This document shows, one piece after another, positions 17,983 through 26,632 of a DNA stretch of 64,000 nucleotides (positions are counted from its first letter, which is position 1; every line of letters starts with the position of its first letter). The notes under the pieces were generated by a model. It ran no database searches and was not told where the DNA came from. It worked only from the letters and a program-made list of their open reading frames with translations. A program made the translations under genes and the position numbers. This stretch comes from Sphingobacterium hotanense. GTDB taxonomy: Bacteria > Bacteroidota > Bacteroidia > Sphingobacteriales > Sphingobacteriaceae. The stretch spans positions 682,001 through 746,000 of the forward strand of contig NZ_CP030848.1 of assembly GCF_008274825.1 (NCBI RefSeq), written 5' to 3'.

Positions 17983-18897
17983 ATGGGAAAACCTACTTTG
18001 GTAGTTCTGGCAGCAGGAATGGCTAGCCGCTATGGTTCATTAAAGCAAGTAGACGGATTCGGACCACACGGCGAAACGATTATTGATTACTCCATTTATG
18101 ATGCTATTAGAGCCGGTTTTGGAAAAGTAGTATTTATTATTCGCGAAGAATTCGAGCAGGTAATGCGCGAGAAATTCGACAAGAAACTAAATGGCAAGAT
18201 CGAGGTAGATTATGCCTTCCAAGATTTCAACTTAAAGAAATTCGGTGTTGACCGTGAAATTGAACGCACAAAACCTTGGGGAACTGCCCATGCGGTAATG
18301 AGCGCTAAAGATAAAGTAGATGGTCCATTCTGTGTAATCAACGCAGATGACTTCTATGGCTACGATGCCTTCAAAAAGATGGCAGATTTCCTGACCAACG
18401 ATGTCAATGATACCCACATGTCTTTGATGGGCTTTGAATTAGGCAATACGATGTCAGACTACGGCTATGTATCTAGAGGTGTTTGTGAGGTAAATGCTGA
18501 AGGACATATGGATTCTGTTACAGAACGTGTTAATATTTTCTATAAAACTGACGATGCGGGCAACAAGAAAATCGTATTTGAAGAAAACGGTGTAGAAACT
18601 GAATTGCCTGCTGATACGCGTGTTTCGATGAACTTCTGGGGCTTTACTCCAAAAGTATTTGATATCGCGTTATCCCTATTCCCTAAGTTTGTTGAAGAGA
18701 ATGGCGATAATCCTAAATCAGAATTCTTTATCCCTACCATTCCAGATTACATGGTGAAAGAAGGATTAGCAGATTACCGCGTCATCCCAACTTCTTCAAA
18801 ATGGTTCGGAGTAACATACATGGAAGATAAACCAATCGTTCAAGAAAGCATCTCTAAATTGGTTGCTGACGGTGTTTATCCTGAAAAACTATTCTAA
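17983..18897 (+). CDS. Sugar-phosphate nucleotidyltransferase
   Basis: A 304-residue GT-A-fold nucleotidyltransferase. The N-terminal signature LVVLAAGMASRYGSLKQVDGFGP is the nucleotide-binding glycine-rich loop with the conserved arginine and lysine. FCVINADDFYGYDAF contains the metal-binding aspartates. Such enzymes join a sugar-1-phosphate and an NTP to make an NDP-sugar and pyrophosphate, feeding cell-surface glycan synthesis. Resemblance to UTP-glucose-1-phosphate uridylyltransferases is general, and the sugar and base are not determinable here. The length is compatible with a single-domain enzyme without an extra hexapeptide-repeat domain. It is monocistronic, with a strong terminator 23 nt after the stop. 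Confidence 0.88.
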   Translation: MGKPTLVVLAAGMASRYGSLKQVDGFGPHGETIIDYSIYDAIRAGFGKVVFIIREEFEQVMREKFDKKLNGKIEVDYAFQDFNLKKFGVDREIERTKPWGTAHAVMSAKDKVDGPFCVINADDFYGYDAFKKMADFLTNDVNDTHMSLMGFELGNTMSDYGYVSRGVCEVNAEGHMDSVTERVNIFYKTDDAGNKKIVFEENGVETELPADTRVSMNFWGFTPKVFDIALSLFPKFVEENGDNPKSEFFIPTIPDYMVKEGLADYRVIPTSSKWFGVTYMEDKPIVQESISKLVADGVYPEKLF

Positions 18898-18920
18898 GAA
18901 ATCTTGGATATATCAATATT

Positions 18921-18954
18921 CAATGGCAGGTTCAAAAACCTGCCATTGTTTTTT
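18921..18954 (+). terminator. Rho-independent terminator after the nucleotidyltransferase gene
   Basis: A perfect 12-bp stem CAATGGCAGGTT / AACCTGCCATTG with a CAAA loop is followed by six T. Confidence 0.9.
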
Positions 18955-19130
18955 CTGAAAGTCTCTGTTTTCAAAGGCCATTAAGAATTCGCATCCCTAT
19001 TGCTGTTTCAACCGAAATATGAAAGTTTTCACAGACCATCAACAACTTTCCTCCCGATTCATGATTCACTGGAATCATGGATATTTTTTTTACATCAATT
19101 TCCCGATATTAGCAGCATATCCATCGAACT

Positions 19131-19814
19131 ATGAAGCGATTTATGCTAACTATCCTTTATATCCTACTTGGTCTAATTGTATTCGCGGGGCTCTATTTCG
19201 GAGCCGATGCAATCCTATCCCGTATTCCATCGCCCAAGTCACAAAGCATATCGCTTCCGCTCGAAATTGAAGCCTATGTGCTTTCCAATGGCGTGCATAC
19301 CGATATCGTATTGCCCATTAAAAACGATCTCCAAGACTGGACTAGCGTATTTCCAATAGAAAATACCAAGGGTAAAAATCCCAATCAACCCTACGTATCC
19401 ATAGGCTGGGGCGATAAAGGCTTCTACCTCAATACCCCCGAATGGAAAGACCTAACCCTTAAAACAGCCCTCATCGCCGGAATCGGTATAGGTGAAACCG
19501 CATTGCATATCACCTACTATAACCAAATGGTTGAAAACGATCTTTGCCACAAAGTAACCATCGATCGCTCCCAATACAAAGCCCTGCGCGACTACATCCT
19601 CGCGGCCCTAGACACAGACGCCGACGGAAAACCAATCCTCATCCAAACAAACGCCCAATACGGCCAAGACGACGCCTTCTACGAAGCCAAAGGTGCCTAC
19701 AACCTATTCTTCTCCTGCAACACCTGGACCAACAAAGCCCTCAAAAAAGCCAACATGCCAAGCGGCATCTGGACGGTATTTGATAAAGGAGTTTTGAGAC
19801 ATTACGAAAAGTAG
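19131..19814 (+). CDS. DUF2459 (TIGR02117) family membrane-anchored protein
   Basis: The 227-residue protein has one N-terminal transmembrane or uncleaved signal segment (LTILYILLGLIVFAGLYFGADAIL). It is followed by a periplasmic domain with family landmarks: VLSNGVHTDIVLP, the YVSIGWGDKGFYLNTP stretch and FFSCNTWTNKALKKA near the C terminus. The conserved His/Asp and Cys residues in these motifs suggest an amidase- or peptidase-like fold, but no activity is established. The second half of the gene (about 19540-19780) uses strikingly C-rich codons on the coding strand, unlike the first half or its neighbours. Its TAG stop is the first unit of a heptamer array. Confidence 0.85.
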   Translation: MKRFMLTILYILLGLIVFAGLYFGADAILSRIPSPKSQSISLPLEIEAYVLSNGVHTDIVLPIKNDLQDWTSVFPIENTKGKNPNQPYVSIGWGDKGFYLNTPEWKDLTLKTALIAGIGIGETALHITYYNQMVENDLCHKVTIDRSQYKALRDYILAALDTDADGKPILIQTNAQYGQDDAFYEAKGAYNLFFSCNTWTNKALKKANMPSGIWTVFDKGVLRHYEK

Positions 19815-19892
19815 ATTTTAGACATTAGATATAAGACATCAGATGTTAGGCAGAAAGAAGTCTAACATCTGATGTCTTATGTCTAATGTCTC
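19812..19892. repeat. Facing heptamer arrays forming a 30-bp hairpin
   Basis: The left array starts at the stop codon: TAGATTT, TAGACAT, TAGATAT, AAGACAT, CAGATGT, TAGGCAG (19812-19853). The right array carries the complementary units (19862-19892). Bases 19820-19849 pair with 19862-19891 over 30 positions with a single difference that becomes a G-U pair, around a 12-nt loop. This is the most compact version of the paired-array element. A conventional terminator follows directly. Confidence 0.92.
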
Positions 19893-19900
19893 ATAAATAA

Positions 19901-19938
19901 AAAAGGCTCGATTCAACTGAATCGAGCCTTTTTTATTT
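19901..19938. terminator. Bidirectional terminator between the DUF2459 gene and dnaK
   Basis: AAAAGGCTCGATTCA at 19901-19915 pairs with TGAATCGAGCCTTTT at 19918-19932, with T-rich sequence on both strands' 3' sides. It serves the converging DUF2459 gene and dnaK. Confidence 0.9.
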
Positions 19939-19952
19939 TATGAATTGTTTTT

Positions 19953-21872
19953 TTATTTCACTTCTTCAAAATCTACATCTTGCACATCATCTGCGCCGCC
20001 TTGGTTTCCGCCGTTGTTGGCTTGTTGTCCGGCATTGCCTTGCGCTTGCTCTTGGCCTGCGCCTTGTTGAGATGCTGCGTACATCTCTTCAGATGCAGCG
20101 TTCCAAGCGTTTTGTAACTCAGTAGATGCAGTATCGATGTCTTCAAAGTTTTTAGCAGCATGAGCAGCTTTCAATTTCTCTAAGCCTGCTTCGATAGGTG
20201 CTTTTTTGTCTGCTGAGATCTTGTCGCCGTATTCTTTCAATTGTTTTTCGGTAGAGAAGACCAATGCATCAGCAGAGTTCAACTTATCAACTTCTTCTTT
20301 TACTTTTTTATCCGCTTCAGCGTTAGCTTCTGCTTCTTGTTTCATACGTTTTACTTCCTCGTCTGATAGACCTGATGAAGCTTCGATACGAATGTTTTGC
20401 TCTTTACCTGTAGCTTTATCGATCGCTGATACTTTGATGATACCGTTGGCATCGATATCGAATACTACTTCGATTTGAGGGATACCACGTGGAGCAGGAG
20501 GGATGTCTGTCAGTTGGAAACGTCCTAATGTACGGTTCTGTGCAGCCATCGGGCGCTCACCTTGTAACACATGGATCTCTACAGATGGTTGGTTATCTGA
20601 TGCTGTCGAGAAAACCTCCGATTTACGTGTAGGGATTGTTGTGTTAGACTCGATTAATTTTGTCATCACACCACCCATTGTTTCGATACCTAATGAAAGT
20701 GGAGTAACGTCTAATAATAATACATCCTTAACCTCACCAGTTAATACACCACCTTGGATAGCAGCACCTAATGCTACAACCTCGTCAGGGTTAACGCCTT
20801 TTGAAGGCTCTTTTCCGAAGAATTTCTTAACCGCTTCTTGGATTGCAGGGATACGTGTAGAACCACCTACCAAGATAACCTCATCGATATCTGAAGTGCT
20901 GAAACCAGCGTTTTTCAATGCTGTACGGCAAGGCTCGATTGTACGCTCTACTAATGGAGCAACTAAGCTTTCAAATTTAGCACGTGATAAATTACGAACT
21001 AAGTGTTTGGGACCTGTTGCATCAGCAGTGATGTATGGTAAGTTGATCTCCGTAGATGTTGTGCTTGATAATTCAATCTTCGCTTTCTCAGCAGCTTCTT
21101 TCAAACGTTGCAATGCCATCGCGTCTTTCTTCAAGTCGAAGCCATTGTTTTCGTCAGCAAATTCTGCCGCTAACCAGTTGATGATTGCGTTATCGAAGTC
21201 ATCACCACCTAAGTGTGTATCGCCATCAGTAGATTTTACTTCAAATACACCGTCACCTAATTCTAACACTGAAACGTCATGTGTACCACCACCACAGTCG
21301 AACACAGCGATTTTCATGTCTTTGTTTGCTTTGTCAAGACCGTAAGCTAAAGCTGCTGCCGTAGGCTCGTTGATGATACGTTCTACTTTTAAACCAGCAA
21401 TCTCACCAGCTTCTTTGGTCGCTTGACGCTGCGCATCGTTAAAGTATGCGGGAACAGTAATTACTGCGCGAGATACCTCTTGTCCTAAATAGTCCTCTGC
21501 AGTTTTCTTCATCTTTTGAAGAATCATCGCCGAGATCTCTTGAGGAGTATATTTACGGTCGTCAATTTCTACACGTGGTGTATTGTTGTCGCCCTTTACC
21601 ACTTTATATGGTACATGTGAAATTTCATTTTTTGCCTCGTCAAATGAGGTACCCATAAAACGTTTAATGGAATATACCGTTTTGTGTGGGTTAGTGATAG
21701 CTTGACGCTTTGCAGGGTCACCAACTTTACGCTCGCCACCATCTACAAATGCTACAATCGAAGGCGTCGTACGTTTCCCTTCGTTGTTTGCAATAACTAC
21801 CGGTTCGTTACCTTCCATTACAGCAACACATGAGTTGGTAGTTCCTAAGTCGATTCCTATAATTTTTGACAT
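19953..21872 (-). CDS. dnaK: Molecular chaperone DnaK (Hsp70)
   Basis: DnaK is the ATP-dependent cytosolic chaperone that works with DnaJ and GrpE. The 639-residue protein has the nucleotide-binding domain (1 to about 380) with [34 protein letters not shown] and [15 protein letters not shown] linker [20 protein letters not shown], the substrate-binding domain and a helical lid follow, with a Q/G/N-rich tail ending DVDFEEVK. The phosphate-2 motif reads [13 protein letters not shown], with Cys and His where many DnaK proteins have Leu and Phe. This may be a lineage feature. No grpE or dnaJ is adjacent. Bases 21873-22124 upstream are AT-rich, and I found no clear heat-shock element there. Confidence 0.98.
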   Translation of the reverse strand: MSKIIGIDLGTTNSCVAVMEGNEPVVIANNEGKRTTPSIVAFVDGGERKVGDPAKRQAITNPHKTVYSIKRFMGTSFDEAKNEISHVPYKVVKGDNNTPRVEIDDRKYTPQEISAMILQKMKKTAEDYLGQEVSRAVITVPAYFNDAQRQATKEAGEIAGLKVERIINEPTAAALAYGLDKANKDMKIAVFDCGGGTHDVSVLELGDGVFEVKSTDGDTHLGGDDFDNAIINWLAAEFADENNGFDLKKDAMALQRLKEAAEKAKIELSSTTSTEINLPYITADATGPKHLVRNLSRAKFESLVAPLVERTIEPCRTALKNAGFSTSDIDEVILVGGSTRIPAIQEAVKKFFGKEPSKGVNPDEVVALGAAIQGGVLTGEVKDVLLLDVTPLSLGIETMGGVMTKLIESNTTIPTRKSEVFSTASDNQPSVEIHVLQGERPMAAQNRTLGRFQLTDIPPAPRGIPQIEVVFDIDANGIIKVSAIDKATGKEQNIRIEASSGLSDEEVKRMKQEAEANAEADKKVKEEVDKLNSADALVFSTEKQLKEYGDKISADKKAPIEAGLEKLKAAHAAKNFEDIDTASTELQNAWNAASEEMYAASQQGAGQEQAQGNAGQQANNGGNQGGADDVQDVDFEEVK

Positions 21873-22124
21873 ATCTTATTTATATTTTCTTATTTACTAT
21901 TTTACGTTGTTAATTTCTCTATACTCATCAACGCTTATGCCAAAGGATTGTTTTCACCTTTTATCCGACGAAATCATCCATTCCGACAGTTAATTGTCAT
22001 GGTTCTGTGACAATATGTCATTGCAAGCCCCGTTTGACCGCCTGAAATCGGTCATCTTTACCTCATATTGCAACAGGAGAACATGACCTTCGTCAGGTTT
22101 TTTCTGAATTATATTATTATTCTG

Positions 22125-22132
22125 TACTTTTG
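22125..22132 (+). promoter_or_regulatory. -7 element of the thioredoxin-like gene promoter
   Basis: TACTTTTG (TAnnTTTG) lies 17 nt before the ATG at 22150. A T-rich TTTTTTCTG tract sits in the expected -33 area. Confidence 0.55.
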
Positions 22133-22149
22133 ATGAAAAATAATCCAAC

Positions 22150-22710
22150 ATGAATTTTGATGAATACCAGAGGTACTTCGCAGATATTTTAGAAAACACA
22201 GAGAAATACGAAGTCTACCACAATGATGCTGAATACCTAAATTACACCAAGTTAAATTGGTCGAGAATGAACAGATGGTTAAAGAAATTCGAACCATCGG
22301 AAGAGATGAAAGCATGCATTCAGCGTATCAAAGATGAACAACATTGGATTGTAATCACCGAACCTTGGTGTGGTGATGCGGCACACTCCGTAGCCCAAAT
22401 TTATAATATTGTCAAAGACAATCCTTTTATCGATTTAGACATACAACTCCGCGACACCGAGCCATTCCTTATTGACGAATACTTGACCAACGGCGGTAAA
22501 TCCATCCCTAAGTTAATTATCCGTAATGATGTAGGTCATGACAAAATCGTGTGGGGACCACGTCCTGCCGCGCTGCAGGCCATCTTCGAAGAGATGAAAG
22601 CAGAAGGAAAACCTTTCCCTGAAATCAAAGAAGCCATCCAACGTTGGTATAACGACGATAAAGGCGTCGAAATCCAAAAAGAATTGCAGGAAGCGCTGAA
22701 GGAATATTAG
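22150..22710 (+). CDS. Thioredoxin-like protein with a single active-site cysteine
   Basis: The 186-residue cytosolic protein fits the thioredoxin_9-type family of Bacteroidota and Firmicutes. The active-site region reads EPWCGDA (Cys74), so the second cysteine of CxxC is replaced by Ala within WCGDA. The conserved cis-proline loop appears as GGKSIPKLII. A helical N-terminal extension of about 60 residues precedes the thioredoxin fold, and a charged helix closes the protein. A monothiol site argues against dithiol oxidoreductase activity and for a thiol-transfer or redox-adaptor role, which is inference. Its TAG stop codon forms the first unit of a heptamer array. Confidence 0.85.
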   Translation: MNFDEYQRYFADILENTEKYEVYHNDAEYLNYTKLNWSRMNRWLKKFEPSEEMKACIQRIKDEQHWIVITEPWCGDAAHSVAQIYNIVKDNPFIDLDIQLRDTEPFLIDEYLTNGGKSIPKLIIRNDVGHDKIVWGPRPAALQAIFEEMKAEGKPFPEIKEAIQRWYNDDKGVEIQKELQEALKEY

Positions 22711-22749
22711 GGTTTAGATTTGAGATATTAGACATTAGATATTAGAACT
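22708..22749 (+). repeat. Heptamer array at the thioredoxin-like gene stop (left arm)
   Basis: Units in register from the stop codon: TAGGGTT, TAGATTT, GAGATAT, TAGACAT, TAGATAT, then TAGAACT. The facing array is at 22932-22952. The core between them (22750-22931) holds a terminator, a TTTC microsatellite and no gene. Confidence 0.9.
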
Positions 22750-22764
22750 GTATAGTTCAGAAAG

Positions 22765-22789
22765 GGCCTTGGAAACAAGGCCTTTTTTT
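22765..22789 (+). terminator. Rho-independent terminator after the thioredoxin-like gene
   Basis: Stem GGCCTTG / CAAGGCC with a GAAA tetraloop is followed by seven T. Confidence 0.88.
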
Positions 22790-22823
22790 GTGCGGTTGTA
22801 TTCTTTCGTTCTTTATCTCTTTA

Positions 22824-22843
22824 TTTCTTTCTTTCTTTCTTTC
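22824..22843 (+). repeat. (TTTC)5 microsatellite
   Basis: Five TTTC units lie inside a longer pyrimidine-rich stretch (22797-22856) in the core between two facing heptamer arrays. It is not in a coding frame and lies about 300 nt from the next gene, so promoter phase variation is not obvious. Confidence 0.8.
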
Positions 22844-22931
22844 CCCCTTACTTACACTTTTGTACTCTCATTGATGTTTTTTTGAACGTCGGTTCAAAAC
22901 AAACTCTAAAATCAAACTCTACAACCGCAAT

Positions 22932-22952
22932 CGGTCTAATGTCTAATATCTA
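22932..22952 (-). repeat. Heptamer array, right arm of the 22.7-23.0 kb island
   Basis: On the minus strand the units are TAGATAT, TAGACAT and TAGACCG. They face the array at 22708-22749. The palindrome at 23007-23042 follows. Confidence 0.88.
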
Positions 22953-23006
22953 AACCCCAACTACTACAAAGACCCCTTGTAAACCCAATACATAACCCTT
23001 TCACTT

Positions 23007-23042
23007 CCCTTTCAAACCCAATCGCGAGCGGGTTTGAAAGGG
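23007..23042. repeat. GGGTTTGA palindrome after the heptamer island
   Basis: CCCTTTCAAACCC (23007-23019) and GGGTTTGAAAGGG (23030-23042) form a perfect 13-bp stem with loop AATCGCGAGC. Flanking AACCC.../...GGGTT blocks (from about 22983 to 23055) extend it imperfectly. The GAGCGGGTTTGA part recurs in the palindrome at 55758-55821. There is no T-tract, so it is not a standard terminator. Confidence 0.85.
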
Positions 23043-23143
23043 GTTTACATGGGTTCTATATGGAGTATAACCTGAACTTGTCTTTGCGTTATTTCCAAGA
23101 TTCTCTTACATTTATCTATCATTTATCATTCAGCTATACGCCT

Positions 23144-23503
23144 ATGAATATTGAAGAGCTTCGCGACTATTGCATTGCACAAAGAGGCACCACAGAGGAG
23201 ACACCTTTTGGGCCGGATACCTTAGTTTTTAAAGTGATGGGCAAAGTATTTTTGCTGGTTGGGTTAGATCAGGTTGAAGACCTCACTTTCAATGTTAAGT
23301 GCGATCCGGAATATGCGGTGGAACTGCGCGAGAAATACGAACATACAGTAAAACCGGGTTACCATATGAATAAGAAGCATTGGAATACGCTGTATGCAAA
23401 TCGGCAGCTTACGGATGCTGAGCTTTTTCGGTTGATTCAGCATAGCTATGATTTGATCGTGCAAGGGCTTCCGAAAAAAATAAGGGAAGAATTGGAGAGC
23501 TAA
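23144..23503 (+). CDS. MmcQ/YjbR family protein
   Basis: The 119-residue protein matches the MmcQ/YjbR family (CyaY-like fold). It opens with MNIEELRDYCIAQRG and contains TPFGPDTLVFKVMGKVFLLVGL, NVKCDPEYAVELREKY and PGYHMNKKHWNTLY in family order. I start it at the ATG at 23144. A longer frame from 23060 would add 28 hydrophobic, atypical residues and run into the palindrome region. These proteins were described as DNA-binding on structural grounds, but the function is unsettled. It is a short single gene; no clear terminator was found before the next promoter. Confidence 0.85.
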   Translation: MNIEELRDYCIAQRGTTEETPFGPDTLVFKVMGKVFLLVGLDQVEDLTFNVKCDPEYAVELREKYEHTVKPGYHMNKKHWNTLYANRQLTDAELFRLIQHSYDLIVQGLPKKIREELES

Positions 23504-23602
23504 GGGCTTGTTTACAACGAAGTAGCACATACCGAATGTAAAGAATCTGTTTGATTGGGAAATCTACCTCTGGTTTCTACAAGCTTTCCTCCTTATTAAT
23601 AC

Positions 23603-23610
23603 TATCTTTG
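23603..23610 (+). promoter_or_regulatory. -7 element of the PCMD lipoprotein operon
   Basis: TATCTTTG matches TAnnTTTG, 57 nt before the ATG at 23668. It probably drives the lipoprotein and the coupled beta-barrel gene. Confidence 0.5.
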
Positions 23611-23667
23611 CCGCGGTTATTACCTGCCCATCAGGTATGCCGATTTTATTAACAATACAGTATTATA

Positions 23668-24798
23668 ATGATTTACTCAAAACTTTGGCTTATTCCCATT
23701 GGGATTTTGCTTTTTCTATCAAGTTGTATTAAAGACGAGGCCAAGAACATGGAAGCGGATATCGTTTCGGTGAATGTTCCTGACAGCGTCATCAACACGA
23801 AGCCGATCATCAACAATCGCAATGTCGTTATCTACATTAAGCAAGGTGCGATCGACTTAAAGAAGTTTGCGTTCGAATTCGAATTGACGCCAGGGGCGGT
23901 ATCTGTTCCTGCATCAGGCAGCGAACAGGATTTTACAGCGCCCGTTGCTTATGAAGTTACCTCAGAAGATGGCAAGTTCACGAAGACTTACCATGTTTCA
24001 TTGATTGAATCTTCTGTGCCGTCGAATTTCGACTTCGAACTTTTCGGGCAGGATGAGAAGAAGAAATGGATCTATTTTTATGAAGAGGTCGAGGGGATGC
24101 AACAGAGTCTATGGGCATCGGGCAACTCGGGCTTCGCCTTTACGGCGGGCAACAACCCTACAGAGCAATCTTACCCTACGCAGTCGACAATCGATGCGAA
24201 ATATGTGGTGAGTGGCGAGCATGCCCTATACTTAGAAACAAAGTCTACAGGCTTCTTGGGCGGACTTGTTAAAAAACCGATTGCTGCGGGCAACCTGTTT
24301 ATCGGTTCGTTGTTCAGCAAGTCTATAGTTGAAATCGAAACGCGCTTTGGTTTGCCATACAATAAGGTGCCGGAGACATTCGAAGGATTCTATAAATATG
24401 AGCCGGGCGCTAAGGTTATCAATGCGCAGGGGCAAACCGTGGATGTGACGGACGAGTGCGATATCTATGCAGTATTCTATGATCGCGTTGCTTTAATGAA
24501 AGGCACTGCCAATGATGATGTCAATCCGGGGCGTACTTGGTTAACAGATACTGACGTTAAGAACAGTCCATATATCGTCGCTATAGCTCAGGTGAAGGAA
24601 ACAGGTAAAACCGATGGCGACGGCATGGTAAAGTTTACTGTACCTTTTGAGTTCAAGAAAGAATTTAATCGCGCGGAGGTGGATGCCTTCCGATATAATA
24701 TTGCTGTAGTGTTTTCTGCAAGTAAGAATGGTGCTGTTTTCCAAGGAGCAGTGGGTAGTAAATTAATTGTAGACAACGTAAAAATCAACACGAAGTAA
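23668..24798 (+). CDS. PCMD-domain surface lipoprotein
   Basis: The 376-residue lipoprotein has a signal peptide ending LLFLSSC (Cys20). An N-terminal immunoglobulin-like domain of the kind found in Bacteroidota surface proteins follows (about 25-115, ending TSEDGKFTKTYHVSLIE). The rest fits the putative carbohydrate-metabolism domain (PCMD), a beta-sandwich of about 240 residues with GNSGFAFT near its start and the KLIVDNVKI terminal strand. PCMD proteins are thought to bind or process glycans; no catalytic residues are established. Its stop overlaps the ATG of the next gene (TAATG), so the two are translationally coupled. Confidence 0.82.
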   Translation: MIYSKLWLIPIGILLFLSSCIKDEAKNMEADIVSVNVPDSVINTKPIINNRNVVIYIKQGAIDLKKFAFEFELTPGAVSVPASGSEQDFTAPVAYEVTSEDGKFTKTYHVSLIESSVPSNFDFELFGQDEKKKWIYFYEEVEGMQQSLWASGNSGFAFTAGNNPTEQSYPTQSTIDAKYVVSGEHALYLETKSTGFLGGLVKKPIAAGNLFIGSLFSKSIVEIETRFGLPYNKVPETFEGFYKYEPGAKVINAQGQTVDVTDECDIYAVFYDRVALMKGTANDDVNPGRTWLTDTDVKNSPYIVAIAQVKETGKTDGDGMVKFTVPFEFKKEFNRAEVDAFRYNIAVVFSASKNGAVFQGAVGSKLIVDNVKINTK

Positions 24799-25565
24799 TG
24801 AATAAGCTATATAAAAATATTAGATACGCGGTTTTAAGTTTTTGTGCTTTGGTACTTGCTAGCTCGGCTTCGGCGCAGGTTCAAGAGCCTGGTAAATTGA
24901 GTTTGGATGTTGAAGTCGGAACAAAAATCGGCGGTGCGGCTCCATTGAGCATGCCGGTCGAAATTCGCGAAATCAAAAGTTTCCGTCCTGCTATGCCTTT
25001 TTTCGTCGGTGCGAAGGCAAACTACGCGATCGATCAGCATTGGGGCGTACGTGCAGGCTTGGTTTTGGATGGCAAGGGGATGAAAACAGAGGCGAATGTG
25101 AAAGGATATAAAACGACATTCAATGCTGCCGAGGATCCTTCAGAAAACGTAAGAGGGTACTACTATGGTGATATTTCCACGAATGTAGAAAATCTGTACC
25201 TCACGGTTCCTTTGCAGGCGACTTATCAATTTGGCGAGCACTGGAATGTGCAGGCGGGCCCTTATGTTTCTTTTGCAGTCATGAAGAAATTCTATGGAGA
25301 GGCAATCGAGGGATATATGCGCGATGAAGAACCGACAGGTGAGAAAATCGGGATCAACAATACCGCCTATGATTTTAAGAACAGTATCAGAAATGTCGAT
25401 GTGGGAATGAGCTTGGGAGGAAAATACAGTTTCACACAACGCTACTATGCTTTGGCTCAGTTTGATTATGGTTTCAATAGCATCATGAAAACAGGCTTTG
25501 AAAGCATCAGTTTTAATATGCATAATATCTTCATGAATATAGGCGTGGGAATGCGCGTATTTTAG
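24798..25565 (+). CDS. Outer-membrane beta-barrel protein
   Basis: The 255-residue protein has a signal peptide (cleavage near ASSASAQ, residues 26-27) and alternating amphipathic strands typical of an 8-10 stranded barrel. Examples are PFFVGAKANYAIDQHWGVRAGLVLDGKG, LYLTVPLQATYQFGEHWNVQAGPYVSF and the C-terminal MNIGVGMRVF ending in Phe. It belongs to the general outer-membrane beta-barrel/PorT-like group. It overlaps the PCMD lipoprotein gene by one base, which suggests a lipoprotein/barrel pair acting at the outer membrane. A bidirectional terminator follows. Confidence 0.85.
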   Translation: MNKLYKNIRYAVLSFCALVLASSASAQVQEPGKLSLDVEVGTKIGGAAPLSMPVEIREIKSFRPAMPFFVGAKANYAIDQHWGVRAGLVLDGKGMKTEANVKGYKTTFNAAEDPSENVRGYYYGDISTNVENLYLTVPLQATYQFGEHWNVQAGPYVSFAVMKKFYGEAIEGYMRDEEPTGEKIGINNTAYDFKNSIRNVDVGMSLGGKYSFTQRYYALAQFDYGFNSIMKTGFESISFNMHNIFMNIGVGMRVF

Positions 25566-25583
25566 TGAAAAAGCAAATACATG

Positions 25584-25620
25584 AAAAAGGGGCAGTCTGA
25601 TAAAGAAAGCCCCTTTTTTA
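25584..25620. terminator. Bidirectional terminator, beta-barrel gene and 2OG oxygenase
   Basis: Stem AAAAAGGGGC / GCCCCTTTTTT with a 15-nt loop has A and T runs on both sides. It lies between the two converging genes. Confidence 0.82.
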
Positions 25621-25643
25621 TGAAAATGTCTGTTGAAAATGGA

Positions 25644-26606
25644 TTACATTTTCAATCCAATTTCTCTAAGTCTTTCGTCTAGATACTGTCCTGCCGTATA
25701 ATCTTCGTATGCTTTCGGGTGTTCCGCGTCGATACAAGAATCTAAGCTCGCTAAACTCATGCTTGCTTTCGGATGCAAGAAGAATGGAACCGAGAAACGT
25801 GATGTACCCATCAGTTCTCTTGGCGGATTCACCACACGGTGGGTTGTCGATTTTAATTTGTTGTTTGTTAAACGTTGCAACATATCGCCTACGTTCACCA
25901 CAATGTCCTTACCTTTTGCACGGATTGGGAACCATTCGTTGTCCTTCGTTAATACCTCTAGTCCGTCAGCACTAGCGCCAATCAATAGCGTGATCAAGTT
26001 GATATCCTCATGGGCACCTGCGCGAACAGCCTCCGGAGAGATAGCATCAGGGTTTTCAATAGGGAAGTAGTGTATAGCACGAAGAATAGAATTTCCGTTG
26101 ATGACGTACTTTTCAAAGTAATCTTCGGGCAATTCAAGGTATGTCGCAATTGCTTTCAACAAATTACGACCAGCTTCTTCAAGTTTCTTGTAGATTTCTG
26201 ATGTCGCGGCATTGAACTCTGGAAGTTCCGTAACTTCCGGGTTGTCTGGGAAATCAGCTTTCGAATATTCCTCGCCAACGATGGTTTGTCCGCGTTGCCA
26301 GAATTCTTTTAAGTCTGGAGTAGTGGAGTCCTTGGCTTTTTCTCTTCCTTTGGAAGTATAGCCACGTTGGCCTGCTAGTTCAGGAAATTCATATTTGCGT
26401 TTGATTTCTTCAGGCTGTCCGAAGAATTTCTTTACGCTGTCATAAAGACTATCGATTAGTTCGTCCGAAAGGCCGTGGTTGGCAATGGTCACAAAGCCTG
26501 TTTCGTTAAAGGCTTTGCCTAAATCTTGCACAAACTGAGCGCGTTGCTCGGCTGTACCCGCGGTATAGTGCGTTAAGTCTAATCTTGGGATATTTACTAA
26601 TGCCAT
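25644..26606 (-). CDS. Isopenicillin-N-synthase-like 2-oxoglutarate/Fe(II) oxygenase
   Basis: A 320-residue non-heme iron dioxygenase with the plant/IPNS-type layout: DIOX_N domain (about 5-130, PRLDL...GFVTIANHGL) then the 2OG-FeII core. The facial triad is visible as His199-x-Asp201 (AHEDINLITLL) and His256 (THRVVNPP). Arg270-x-Ser272 (RFSVPFF) is placed to bind the 2-oxoglutarate carboxylate. The start is the ATG at 26606: homology begins at MALVNIPRLDL, and a TAACTTTG -7 element lies between it and a longer upstream frame. Members hydroxylate or desaturate small molecules; the substrate is unknown. It is monocistronic. Confidence 0.9.
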   Translation of the reverse strand: MALVNIPRLDLTHYTAGTAEQRAQFVQDLGKAFNETGFVTIANHGLSDELIDSLYDSVKKFFGQPEEIKRKYEFPELAGQRGYTSKGREKAKDSTTPDLKEFWQRGQTIVGEEYSKADFPDNPEVTELPEFNAATSEIYKKLEEAGRNLLKAIATYLELPEDYFEKYVINGNSILRAIHYFPIENPDAISPEAVRAGAHEDINLITLLIGASADGLEVLTKDNEWFPIRAKGKDIVVNVGDMLQRLTNNKLKSTTHRVVNPPRELMGTSRFSVPFFLHPKASMSLASLDSCIDAEHPKAYEDYTAGQYLDERLREIGLKM

Positions 26607-26624
26607 GTTAATTTTATTTGAGTA

Positions 26625-26632
26625 CAAAGTTA
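26625..26632 (-). promoter_or_regulatory. -7 element of the 2OG oxygenase promoter
   Basis: TAACTTTG on the minus strand lies 18 nt before the ATG at 26606. Its position inside the longer open frame supports the shorter start. Confidence 0.55.

Noticed and set aside
19544..19783. Arginine-rich overlapping frame in the DUF2459 gene
   Set aside because: It is a by-product of C-rich codons in the real gene; no start context or family match.
20206..21345. Plus-strand open frames opposite dnaK
   Set aside because: They are antisense to a highly conserved gene and arise from its codon bias.
23060..23143. Longer start for the MmcQ/YjbR protein
   Set aside because: The extra 28 residues are not family-like, and the family starts at the ATG at 23144.
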